Assembly: GCA_009823505.1 (NCBI GenBank)
Contig: VZQC01005766.1
Coordinates: 1,082,013-1,146,012 of the forward strand
DNA length: 64,000 nt
Direction of reading: 5' to 3'
Source: Rhizomys pruinosus
Lineage: Eukaryota > Chordata > Mammalia > Rodentia > Spalacidae
Shown piece after piece: positions 55,209 to 64,000 of this stretch; position 1 is the stretch's first letter; the number at the start of each line of letters is the position of its first letter. The position numbers and the translations under genes are program-made. The notes under the pieces were generated by a model, which was given only the letters and a program-made list of their open reading frames with translations, had not been told where the DNA came from and made no database searches.

Positions 55209-55371
55209 TTTGGGGGGGGGGTGCCGTTTTTTGTTTTTGTTGAGACAGGGTCTCCCTGTAGCTCTGGCTGTCCTGGAACTCACTCTGTAGATCAGGCTGG
55301 CCTTGAACTCACAGAGATCCGCCTGCCTCTGCCTCCCAAATATTGGGATTAAAGGCGTGCACCACCACACC
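55209..55371 (-). mobile_element. B1 SINE whose right target duplication was hit by a retrocopy
   Basis: Antisense B1 (gagacagggtctccctgtag ... accaccacacccag). ctagttctatatctt on its left corresponds to ctagttctgtatctt on the right, which is now split by the RPL38 pseudogene. Confidence 0.93.
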
Positions 55372-55386
55372 CAGCTAGTTCTGTAT

Positions 55387-55746
<360 letters not shown>

Positions 55747-55951
55747 CCAGCTAGTTCTGTATCTTAATCAATGTGAAATTTATACCTAAATTCCCATTGC
55801 TATTTGGAATGTTTGGTCAGAAACGGAAGTTCACTATTTGATACCAGCCTAGAATAAAGAAAAAAAAATCTCAAATAGGTTTCTTGCTATAAATTAGAAA
55901 CCAAGTAATCTTTCTACAGTCTGTTTTCCTATACTTAAAATAAGAGCATTT

Positions 55952-56112
55952 AGCTGGGCGTGGTGGCGCATGTCTTTAATCCTAGCACTGGGGAGGCAGA
56001 GGCAGGTGGATCTTTCTGAGTTCAAGGCCAGCCTGGTCTACAGAGCAAGTTCCAGGACAGCTGGGGCTACAAGGAGACCCTGTCTCAAAAAGACCAAAAA
56101 AAAAAAAAAAAG
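55952..56112 (+). mobile_element. Young B1 SINE
   Basis: agctgggcgtggtggcgcat ... aaaaagacc plus A run. aagagcattt stands on both sides. Confidence 0.95.
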
Positions 56113-56171
56113 AAAAAGAGCATTTTCCCTAACTTTATTTGTTTTCATATGTTAATTTCAGTTAAGTAGGA

Positions 56172-56298
56172 CCTGATGTGACAGGCCTGTAATTCTAGTT
56201 ACTTGGGAGGCCGAGTCCAGAAGATTGCCAAATTCAGAGCTTCCTGGGGTACAGAACAAGTTCAAGGCCAGCCAGGAAAACCCTTTCTCCAAAAACAA
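56172..56298 (+). mobile_element. Old B1-like SINE
   Basis: cctgtaattctagttacttg ... gttcaaggccagccaggaaa. Confidence 0.7.
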
Positions 56299-56300
56299 AA

Positions 56301-56360
56301 GGTCTGGGAATGTAGCTCAGTGTTGGACCCCTTGCCTAGCATATGTAAGGTTCCAGTCTC
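56301..56360 (+). mobile_element. ID-like segment joined to old B1
   Basis: ggtctgggaatgtagctcag ... cttgcctagcatatgtaagg directly behind the B1-like piece, a known B1-ID type of association. Confidence 0.65.
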
Positions 56361-56569
56361 CAGTCTCCAGTCCCAATTCAGTTAAATTCAGGTATTTCCT
56401 TCTAAGGTATTTGTGTTTCTCTACCACTTACGACCAAATATGCGATTTCTTCAGATAATAATAAATAATCTGATAGGGCATAAGTTTAAAACAAAATTTA
56501 AATTAAATATTTGTAAATATTCTAAAATAATACTTCATGTAATAGAGCAAAAGTCTATTGATGATCCAG

Positions 56570-56693
56570 TGAGAGATGGCTTAGCCAGAGGCTTGAGAGT
56601 AGGCCTGATGGCTTAAGTTTGATCCTTTGGTCTCACAAGAACAACTCTAAAGAATTGTGCCCTGAACCTGTGCACATACACACATATTAAAAA
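56570..56693 (+). mobile_element. B3-like SINE
   Basis: gagagatggcttagccagag ... gtgcacatacacacatatta. Confidence 0.68.
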
Positions 56694-57079
56694 AAGAAAA
56701 CAACAACAGCAACAACCCTCCCCTGATAATAGTGTTCAAATAATGTTAGTAACGTTCTTCTCAGATAAATTTTATTCTTAATAATCCATGGATTTTAAAA
56801 ATTTTTATTTGTGGGAGGGCTCATTTTTTGTGAGATTAAAATACATGCATTTATTTTGACTGTGTATAATTTATACAAATAAAAAGAACACCAGTAAACC
56901 TTACAGTTACCATGTTTTTGTTGGAAATTAGATGTCTTATAATACAAAACAAGTAAACCCCACTGCAGAACATTTTGAGTATGGAGACAAGCCTACATGA
57001 TAAAACTTATTTACAGATAAGACAGTAGCTATAAGAAGTAGAACTTTCAAGTCCCAAGACACATAGTAAAGATGGTGTC
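56694..57079 (+). other. Unique intron stretch
   Basis: No recognised repeat or gene. Confidence 0.5.
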
Positions 57080-57397
57080 TTAGTTATTTTGCTGTTGCTG
57101 TGATGATATACCCTGAAAAAAGCAACTTAAGGGAGAAAGAGATTATTTTTGTTTACAGTTTGAGGATACAGTTAGTTTATCATTACAGGAAAATCAAGGA
57201 AAAGAGTGCTAGATAAATGCTGTGCTTATCTAGCTTTTTCCTTCTTATACAGTGCAGGGTTCTAGCCCAGGGAATGGTGCCACCCCCAGTCGATAGATCT
57301 TCCAGTTCAGTTAACCTATAATTTTCAACAGGAATCCCAAGAGATGTGTCTCCAAGGTGATGCTAGATCTCATAAAGTTGACAATTGAAAGTAACCG
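57080..57397 (+). mobile_element. hAT-derived rodent DNA repeat (URR1-like)
   Basis: ttagttattttgctgttgct near the start, gagaaagagattatttttgt, gggaatggtgccaccc, cagttcagttaacctataat, caaggtgatgctagatct and aaagttgacaattgaaagta near the end, a pattern I associate with URR1B. It ends about 320 bp before the fourth THADA exon. Confidence 0.6.
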
Positions 57398-57449
57398 TTA
57401 CAGAGAGTATTAGGTTAAAAAGTACAAGTAAAATGTTTTTTAGTTTCAG

Positions 57450-57598
57450 TTTTTTTTTTTTTTGCAGGCAGGGTCTCCCTTTAGTCCCAGCTGGTCTGGA
57501 GCTCACTATGTAGACCAGGCTGGCCTTGAACTCACTGGGATCTGCCTGCCTCTGCCTCCTGAGTGCTGGGATTAAAGGTGTGCGCCACCACACCCAGC
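57450..57598 (-). mobile_element. B1 SINE close to the fourth exon
   Basis: Antisense B1. ttagtttca/ct occurs on both sides. Its end is 118 bp before the exon acceptor. Confidence 0.92.
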
Positions 57599-57716
57599 TT
57601 AGTTTCACTTTTCTCAGTGTAAAGATGTTTGTTATTTATAACAGTGTTAACAAAGTTTGCACTTTGACTGTTTAGTGTCTGATAATTCCCCAACATTTGC
57701 TTCTGTGTACCATTAG

Positions 57717-57849
57717 GTGCCCTGATGTAAGTCTGCAAAAACTGCCAGAGCAGTGGTTACGGAGTGTTTTAGAGGAAATTAAATCCAGTGATCCTTCATC
57801 CAAACTCTGTGCTACAAGGCGCAGTGCTGGAATTCCTTTCTACATACAG
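57717..57849 (+). CDS. Thada: THADA internal exon (fourth)
   Basis: After one base that completes the split Arg codon, the exon reads CPDVSLQKLPEQWLRSVLEE, then IKSSDPSSKLCATRRSAGIP and FYIQ, a strongly conserved THADA segment. It is 133 nt: 1 base plus 44 codons, ending phase 0 at CAG with donor GTATTT. The acceptor is ...gtgtaccattag. The SKLCATRRSAGIPF run lies inside the DUF2428 core of the family. The exon is intact. Confidence 0.96.
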
Positions 57850-58009
57850 GTATTTATCTATAGGACTGTGGCTGTTGGTTTGTTTGTGCTCTAATATATT
57901 GTATTTTAGCCTTCTTGATATGTGAATGGGTATATTGTATTGAGGCATTTATGTCTTTTCAGTGTGACAGCATTTGTGACTTTGTTTAATTTTTATTACA
58001 TTTATTTTT

Positions 58010-58238
58010 TAATTAATTAATTAACTTATTATTTTTTTATGTGTATGAGTGTACTGTCTGCATGTAGGTTGGTGCACACATGTCATGCAGTGCCTTGGAG
58101 GTCAGAAGAGGCCGTCAGACTCCCCTCGAACTGGCGTTAAAGATGGTTTTTAGCCGCCATGTGGGTGCTGGGAATTGAACCCGGGTGCTCTGCAAGAGCA
58201 GTCGGTGCTCTTAACTGCTGAGCCATCTCTCCAGCCCC
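58010..58238 (-). mobile_element. B2 SINE
   Basis: Antisense, with a (TTAA)n-like tail. acatttatttttt flanks it. Confidence 0.93.
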
Positions 58239-58254
58239 TACATTTATTTTTTTT

Positions 58255-58468
58255 AATTTTTTAAATTTATTTTATGTGTATGAATGTACTGTCTGCACGT
58301 AGGTTGGTGCACCCATGTCGTGCAATGCCATGGAGGTCAGAAGAGGGTGTCAGATTCCTCTGGAACTGGAGTTAAAGACTGTTCTCAGCCGCCATGTGGG
58401 TGCTGGGGATCGAATCTGGGTCCTCTGCAAGAGTAGTCCTCTTAACCACTAGGTCATCTCTCCAGCCC
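58255..58468 (-). mobile_element. B2 SINE
   Basis: Antisense, adjacent to the previous one. aaatttattt flanks it. Confidence 0.92.
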
Positions 58469-58469
58469 T

Positions 58470-58660
58470 AAATTTATTTCTATTTGTATATGTGTATGTG
58501 TATATGGACATGAGTATGCTATGACACGCATGTGGAGGTTGGAGGATGACTTGCCAGAGTCAGTTCTTTCCTTCCATCATGTGGATCCCTGGGATCGAAT
58601 TCAAATCATTACATGTGGTGGCAAGTACCTTTACCCACTAAACCAACCCACTGGCCTCTA
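58470..58660 (-). mobile_element. B3-like SINE
   Basis: gtggaggttggaggatgact ... cctttacccactaaaccaac. Confidence 0.75.
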
Positions 58661-58867
58661 CGTGACTGTTTTAATGAATGCACAATATGTTCTGTGACAG
58701 ATCTGTTCTTGGAACAAGAGGTCAATTTTGTAATATAAACAGAGGGTAGTATAGATTTTCATCTGTGTAATCAGTAAATACAAATCACTGTGGCATCTTG
58801 ATTGCTCACTTCTAGGATGTATCCACATTTGAGATTTTTCTAAAACAAATGTTCATTCATTAAAAAA

Positions 58868-59265
58868 AAAACATAATCTTAATAGTAGGTAAAAAAACCA
58901 TAATCTTAATAGTAGGTAAAAAAATAATCTTTTTTATTATTTATTTATTTATTTATTTTCATATGTGTATGAAAATACTGTCTTCATGCAGGTCTGTGCA
59001 CCCATGTTGTGCAGTGCCACGGAGGTCAGAAGAGGGTGTCGGATTCCCCTGGAACTGGAGTTAAAGATGGTTCTCAGCTGCCATGTGGGTGCTGGGGATC
59101 GAACCCAGGTCCTCTGCAAGAGCAGTCGGCGCTCTTAACCACTAGGCCATCTCTCCAGCCCCCCCAAAACATAATCTTAATAGTAGGTAAAAACCATAAT
59201 CTTAATAGTAGGTAAAAACCATAATCTTAATAGTAGGTAAAAAGCATAATCTTAATAGTAGGTAA
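58868..59265. repeat. 24-bp tandem repeat interrupted by a B2
   Basis: The unit ccataatcttaatagtaggt plus an A run occurs twice before the B2 (58868-58920) and four or more times after it (59168-59262). Confidence 0.93.
58931..59163 (-). mobile_element. Young B2 SINE inside the 24-bp array
   Basis: Antisense, short subtype. The array unit on both sides hides its exact target duplication. Confidence 0.95.
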
Positions 59266-59790
59266 CATTTTTCAGTGCTTATGTCTTATACATTACTTTA
59301 TTTAATTCTGGCCTGAACTCTATGAGATAGGTACAGTTGTCATAAATACATATTCCAAATGAAGAAACTGGGGCTTATAGCAGTGACTTGCCAAAGGGAT
59401 AGTAAGAACTGGGCAAAGGCTTGAGCCCAGTTCATCTGATTCTTGATTGTATCTTCATATGAGACTGTGTATGAGTGCAGATGAAAACACTCTGGAGTCA
59501 CTGTTAGCCACCTTATTTTTTGAAATAATTATACCTCATAAGTTGCTCCATATCAACATATCCAATTAGTGCTACCAATTAATTGGTAAATATTTCTTTT
59601 TTATAGTGTAGACTATCAGCTTCATGAACCCAAAGAATAAGCAACAATGCCCTCAGAGTAGTACATCAGATACCATCCTTGTTTAATACTTAGTAAGATA
59701 TGATCCACAAATGGAAATAAAATGAGGTCTCTCTTTTTTAGTAACTTTGCACTTTTTCTTCTTTTCTTCTACTTATTTTTCCCCCTTTAA
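59266..59790 (+). other. Unique intron stretch
   Basis: No recognised repeat or gene. The stretch ggcctgaactctatgagata ... gaagaaactggggcttatag resembles an old mammalian MIR-type segment, but weakly. Confidence 0.4.
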
Positions 59791-59803
59791 TTCTCAGTCT
59801 TTT

Positions 59804-59954
59804 TTGGGAGGGGTCTTTTTGAGACAGGGTCTCCCTGTAGCTCTGGCTGTCCTGGAACTCACTCTGTAGACCAGGCTGGCCTCAAACTCACAGAGATCCG
59901 AGTGTCTCTGCTTCCCAAGTGCTAGGATTAAAGGCGTGCGCCACCAAACCCGGC
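59804..59954 (-). mobile_element. B1 SINE joined to a full B2
   Basis: Antisense B1 ending accaaacccggc, followed without a gap by the tail of an antisense B2. See the B2 entry for the shared flanks. Confidence 0.93.
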
Positions 59955-60187
59955 ATTTATTTATTTCTGTATGTGTATGAATGTACTGTCTGCATGCAAG
60001 TCTGTGCACCCGTGTTGTGCAATGCCGCGGAGGTCAGAAGAGGGTGTCAGATTCCCCTGGAACTGGAGCTCTCCTGGAATTGGAGTTTCAGACGGTTCTC
60101 GGCCGCCATGTGGGTGCTGGGGATTGAACCCGGGTCCTCTGTAAGAGCGGTTGGCGCTCTTAACTGCTAGGCCATCTCTCCAGCCCC
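59955..60187 (-). mobile_element. Young B2 SINE, long subtype, joined to a B1
   Basis: Complete B2 (tttatttatttctgtatgtg ... gctaggccatctctccagcc). ctcagtctttt at 59793-59803 and 60188-60198 encloses B1 and B2 together. Confidence 0.94.
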
Positions 60188-60198
60188 CTCAGTCTTTT

Positions 60199-60633
60199 CT
60201 TGGCTTTACATGCCCATGGAACATGTGACAAATTGCAGAAGTTATTGACAGAGATCACTGGGTTAGTTCATTGGAAAAGTTTGTATGGCCTCCAGAAATG
60301 AGCTCCTTCTTGATGTGAGCCGTTCTGGATCAGTGTGGTTTAGTCTCCTACTGGTAGTTCTTTTGAACTGGTATTTTTATGTGTCATTCTTTCTGAGGAC
60401 AAACATTAGGTAACGACAGATCCTGCTACATGTTTTTGTTATGTGCTTATTCTACTGGGAATTTTCACCTTGTGCAAAGAACTGGTCATAGTGATAGAGT
60501 GATTGGCAGTTCCATTTTTCTAAGCCAGACTCCAAGCAGCAAACTTTGCCCAGGACTTTGAGATAGTGGGGGCCATGGTTCTGGGAAGAATGTACCTTTC
60601 TTACTTATTTTAGTGGAATAAGATTTTAATTAT
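60199..60633 (+). other. Unique intron stretch
   Basis: No recognised repeat or gene. Confidence 0.55.
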
Positions 60634-60635
60634 TG

Positions 60636-60862
60636 GGGCTGGAGAGATGGCCTAGTGGTTAAGAGCGCCAACACTCTTGCAGGGGACCCGGGTTTGATCC
60701 CCAGCACCCACATGGTGGCTGAGAACCATCTTTAACTCCAGTTCCAGGGGAATCTGACACCCTCTTCTGACCTCCATGGCATTACACGACATGGGTGCAC
60801 AAACCTACATCCAGACAGTACATTCATATACATAAAAAATAAATTAAAAAAATTTTAAATTA
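60636..60862 (+). mobile_element. B2 SINE, short subtype
   Basis: ggggctggagagatggccta ... catacataaaaaataaatta. ttttaa-att words flank it. Confidence 0.93.
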
Positions 60863-60892
60863 TAAAATATTTTAATTAGTAAGTGTGCATAG

Positions 60893-61133
60893 GGGCTGGA
60901 GAGATAGCCTAGTGGTTAAGAGCACCATCTGCTCTTGCAGAGAACCCGGGTTTGATCCCCAGAACCCACATGGCGGCTAAGAACCATCTGTAACTCCAAT
61001 TCCAGGAGAACTCCAGTTCCAGGGGAATCTGAGACCCTCTTCTGACCTCCGCGGCATTGCATGACACGAGTGCACATACCTACATGTAGACAGTATGTTC
61101 ATACACATACAAAAATAAAATAAAAAAAAATGA
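60893..61133 (+). mobile_element. B2 SINE, long subtype
   Basis: ggggctggagagatagccta ... acaaaaataaaataaaa. aagtgtgca stands on both sides. Confidence 0.94.
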
Positions 61134-61514
61134 ATGAGAAAGTGTGCACAGAGAGAGTCCCATGTCCCTTAGCATGACTTGCCAATAAAGTATATTCTTT
61201 GTTCTGATGGCAAATTCTGCTTAGTGTTAGCTGTGAAGAAAAGTTACCTTCTTAGTTTATAAATTTACCTTTTGTATAAACAGATAAACATATTTTGAAT
61301 AGTCATAATACATGTTTTCTGAACATAAAATATACTTTGATAAATTTATTTTAATCCTGTTTCATATGTATCTTATTTTCTAATTTTTAAAGCTTTAGAA
61401 GATGCTGAATACATGAAAACTTGGCTCTGGGGAGCCAGTAGTACATACTTAACAGTTGGTATATGGAAAGTGCTTCCAAGAATGTGCTGAAGTGATTTTT
61501 CTTTCATAGCTTTG
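61134..61514 (+). other. Unique intron stretch
   Basis: No recognised repeat or gene. Confidence 0.55.
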
Positions 61515-61880
61515 TTCAGATATAATTCATGCATTTGAAGTGTATGGTACAATGATTTTCAGTATATTCGCAGAGCTGTACAATCATCAGCACAATCTAA
61601 TTTTAGAACATCTCCTGAATGCCCCCCTCAACCTAGTAGCAGTCGCCCTCCCCACCTCTGCTACTTCCAGCCCTGGGCGACCACAAATCTTCCATCTCTG
61701 TGGATTTGCCTGTTCTTGATATTTCATGTAAATGGGGTCATATGATATTCAGTCTTTTGAGTCTGACTTCTTTCACTTAGCATATGTTTTCAAGGATCAT
61801 CCATGTTGTCACATATTATCAGTACTTAATTCCTTTTTATTATATTGCCTCAAGTGGATTGATACTCCATTATTTTCTTT
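61515..61880 (-). mobile_element. Ancient L1 (L1M-type) 3' fragment
   Basis: gtacaatcatcagcacaatc, agccctgggcgaccacaaat, ggatttgcctgttcttgata and ttcaaggatcatccatgttg are the well-known antisense 3' end of old mammalian L1s. Confidence 0.8.
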
Positions 61881-62441
61881 GAACATTAGGTACAAAGTAA
61901 ATAAGCTCCTTGGAAATTCATGTACAGAATCTTTTTGGGATTTGTAGTGTTCTTGCCATAATATGGTTAGTCTTGCAGTAAATAGAGTCTTCTGTGAAGA
62001 ATTAAATAGCTAATCAATCTCGAGAGAGCCTCATAATCTTTAGAAGTCTAATATAGAGTATTTTGTCATTTAAATAAAATAGTTTTTGCTAAATTTGTTT
62101 CTAAAAGTGCATTTTATATCTGATACTTTATCTAATACTGGTTCTTATGAAGTAAGTGGTTAATCAGAGACATTTATTTATCAGCTTTTTATAATTATAT
62201 ATAATTGTAACCAAACAGAAGGGATTGTAAGTTTGAAATAATTTCACCTTAACCTAATTTTAAACATGAAGAATCTAAAGGACAGAGAGGTTAAGCCACC
62301 TGGCCAAACCAGCCTGATTTAACTTATGTAGATAGCCATGTTTTCGTAAAAGGGATTTATTTTGAATTTCAGGATTAATTCCAGAACCATTATGTAGGTA
62401 TATGTAAAACAAAAATCCACTAATTTTGGTGTGTTTTATAG
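61881..62441 (+). other. Unique intron stretch before the fifth exon
   Basis: No recognised repeat or gene; ends in the acceptor gtgttttatag. Confidence 0.55.
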
Positions 62442-62555
62442 GCATTGTTGGCATCTGAACCAAAGAAAGGCAGAATGGACTTGTTAAAACTAACAATGAA
62501 AGAACTGATCTCTTTGGCTGGACCTCCAGATGCCTCACAGGGCACAGTCCCCCAG
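62442..62555 (+). CDS. Thada: THADA internal exon (fifth)
   Basis: Exactly 38 codons (114 nt), phase 0 on both sides: ALLASEPKKGRMDLLKLTMK, then ELISLAGPPDASQGTVPQ. This follows directly on FYIQ of the previous exon, as expected for THADA. The acceptor is tttatag and the donor is GTAATA at 62556. The C-terminal half (PPDASQGT) is the part I would expect to vary between species. Because both flanking introns are phase 0, skipping this exon would keep the frame. Confidence 0.95.
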
Positions 62556-62639
62556 GTAATAATGGCAATGACAGGGAGGTAGAGGTTTTAAGTCTTTGTT
62601 GTGTATTTTTAAATTTATTTTTATTTATTTATTTATTTA

Positions 62640-62793
62640 TTTTTCTTTTGGTCTTTTTGAGACAGGGTCTCCCTGTAGCTCTGGCTGTCCTGGTACTCTC
62701 TCTGTAGACCAGGCTGGCCTTGAACTCACAAAGATCTGCCTGCCTCTGCCTCCCAAGTGCTAGGATTAAAGGCATGCACCACTACGCCCAGCC
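62640..62793 (-). mobile_element. B1 SINE just after the fifth exon
   Basis: Antisense B1 (ctttttgagacagggtctcc ... accactacgcccagcc) about 85 bp behind the donor. Confidence 0.93.
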
Positions 62794-62998
62794 TTGAGTA
62801 TTTATTTTTTTAAAAGGATCTGCTAAAGATACAGAACTTTTGAAGATTAGCATACATAAAGTTTATATGAGGTTTTTTTTTAATTGGGTATATTGATGAC
62901 AATGAACTTAAAAAAAAACTCTAGTGAAAAACTTGGAATTACCATATTTTATGATATTACTATTTCATCAAAATAATTGAAAATGAATATGCAGTCAT

Positions 62999-63260
62999 TT
63001 TATTCTATGTGTATGAGTGTGTCGCCTTCTTGTATGTAAGTGCACCTATGTCATGCATACCCAAGGAGGTCAGAAGAGGGCAATGGATTCTCCTAGCACC
63101 TATGTCATGCATACCCAAGGAGGTCAGAAGAGGGCAATGGATTCTCCTAGAACTGGAGTTATAGATGGTTGTTAGCCACCATGTTGGTGCTGGGAATCAA
63201 ACCCAGGTCCTCTGTAAGAGCAATCAGTGCTCTTAACTGCTGAGCCATCTTTCCAGCCCT
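62999..63260 (-). mobile_element. B2 SINE with a 54-bp internal tandem duplication
   Basis: 63043-63096 and 63097-63150 are the same 54 bases (from cacctatgtcatgcataccc to ggattctcctag). Confidence 0.93.
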
Positions 63261-63277
63261 ATTCACATATTAATTTT

Positions 63278-63511
63278 TTTAATTTTATTTATTTATTTTA
63301 TGTGAATGAATGTACTGTGCATGTAGTTTTGTGCAACCCTGTTGTGCAATGCCGTGGAGGTCAGAAGAGGGCGTTGGATTCCCCTGGAACTGGAGTTCTC
63401 CTGGAATTGGAGTTACGGACAGTTCTTAGCTGCCACGTGGGTGCTGGGGAAACCCAGGTCCTCTGCAAGAGCAGTCGGCTCTCTTAACCACTAGGCCATC
63501 TCTCCAGCCCC
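63278..63511 (-). mobile_element. B2 SINE with 15-bp target duplication
   Basis: Long subtype. tcacatattaatttt at 63263-63277 is repeated at 63512-63526. Confidence 0.96.
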
Positions 63512-63894
63512 TCACATATTAATTTTAACTAATGTTTTAATTCTTCTTAGTCACTCCCTGTGTGTATTAAAGTAACTTAAATACTTCTGATAGTTGTACC
63601 TCATTCCCAGGTAGTAAGTAATATATATGAGTATCATGTAGATTTTCTTGGTAAATGCTTCATGGTAAGATGTTCCTGCTTAACTGTGGGAAGCCTATGT
63701 GCAGTCAGGGAACAGACTGAGAGTTAAAGTTTACAGACAAGAAAAATAAGTTCATAGGGTTTTAGGTTAGAGATTTTGGGAGGAGTTATAGGCAAGCCAT
63801 GGGCCAGAATATAGATAGACTATGGTGTTTATTGATTACATGGTGGCCAATGACTATAAGAGAATTCTTAAGAAAATTTAACATGCTATTAAGT

Positions 63895-64000
63895 TTTTTT
63901 TCTTTTTTTTTTATTGTCTTTTCGAGACAGGGTCTCCCTGTAGCCCCAGGTGGCCTGGAACTCACTCTATAGACCAGGCTGGCCTTGAACTCACAAAGAT
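63895..64000 (-). mobile_element. B1 SINE cut by window end
   Basis: T run, then cgagacagggtctccctgta ... gaactcacaaagat. The 5' end lies outside the window. Confidence 0.92.

Larger units (their letters stand above)
57850..62441 (+). other. Thada: THADA intron between fourth and fifth exons
   Basis: Phase 0 intron of 4,592 bp, donor GTATTT and acceptor gtgttttatag. It holds at least five B2 copies, a B2+B1 pair, a 24-bp tandem array split by a B2, and an ancient L1 fragment. Confidence 0.9.
62556..64000 (+). other. Thada: Start of the THADA intron after the fifth exon (cut by window edge)
   Basis: Begins with donor GTAATA. It contains B1, two B2 and a final B1 cut by the window end. 63527-63894 is plain intronic sequence with no repeat or gene that I recognise. 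Confidence 0.85.

Overview
The window is intronic mammalian DNA from a rodent. It is crowded with 7SL-derived B1 and tRNA-derived B2 SINEs, some ID, B3 and B4-like elements, and L1 sequence. B2 is confined to muroid rodents. The B2 and B1 consensus seen here is not the mouse or rat one, so a non-murine muroid is likely; a spalacid would fit, but that is a guess.

The only protein-coding gene I can support is THADA, on the + strand. Five consecutive internal exons (353-511, 3468-3625, 15222-15331, 57717-57849, 62442-62555) read through in frame. Their intron phases match one another and they encode about 224 residues of the conserved central part of the protein. The window starts and ends inside THADA introns, so no promoter, start codon, stop codon or polyadenylation site of the gene is present.

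Layout: 1-15 kb holds three exons and two SINE-rich introns, a seven-copy 56-bp minisatellite (4739-5130) and a likely processed pseudogene of an unidentified gene (7475-8310, - strand). 15.3-57.7 kb is one very large intron. It contains a 5'-truncated old L1 with a minisatellite (21.7-22.95 kb), then a nearly full-length but broken L1 on the - strand (23.58-29.72 kb) with 232-bp promoter monomers. Next comes an 11.2-kb direct tandem duplication (29,177-40,348 and 40,350-51,540) whose junction is a single N, and further on an RPL38 processed pseudogene (55,387-55,746). 57.7-64 kb holds the last two exons, with SINEs and an ancient L1 fragment.

Two observations stand out. First, the 11.2-kb duplication is probably an assembly artefact. 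Copy 2 alternates stretches with no visible difference from copy 1 and patches dense in single-base indels, and those patches fall mostly on SINEs; this looks like unpolished long-read gap filling. If so, the large intron is about 31 kb rather than 42 kb. Second, three loci carry the same fusion of a B2 5' half to a complete B1. Two of them have clean target-site duplications around the whole unit, so a composite B2-B1 SINE seems to have been mobilised as one element. This resembles in architecture, but differs in sequence from, the known B4-type tRNA/B1 fusions.
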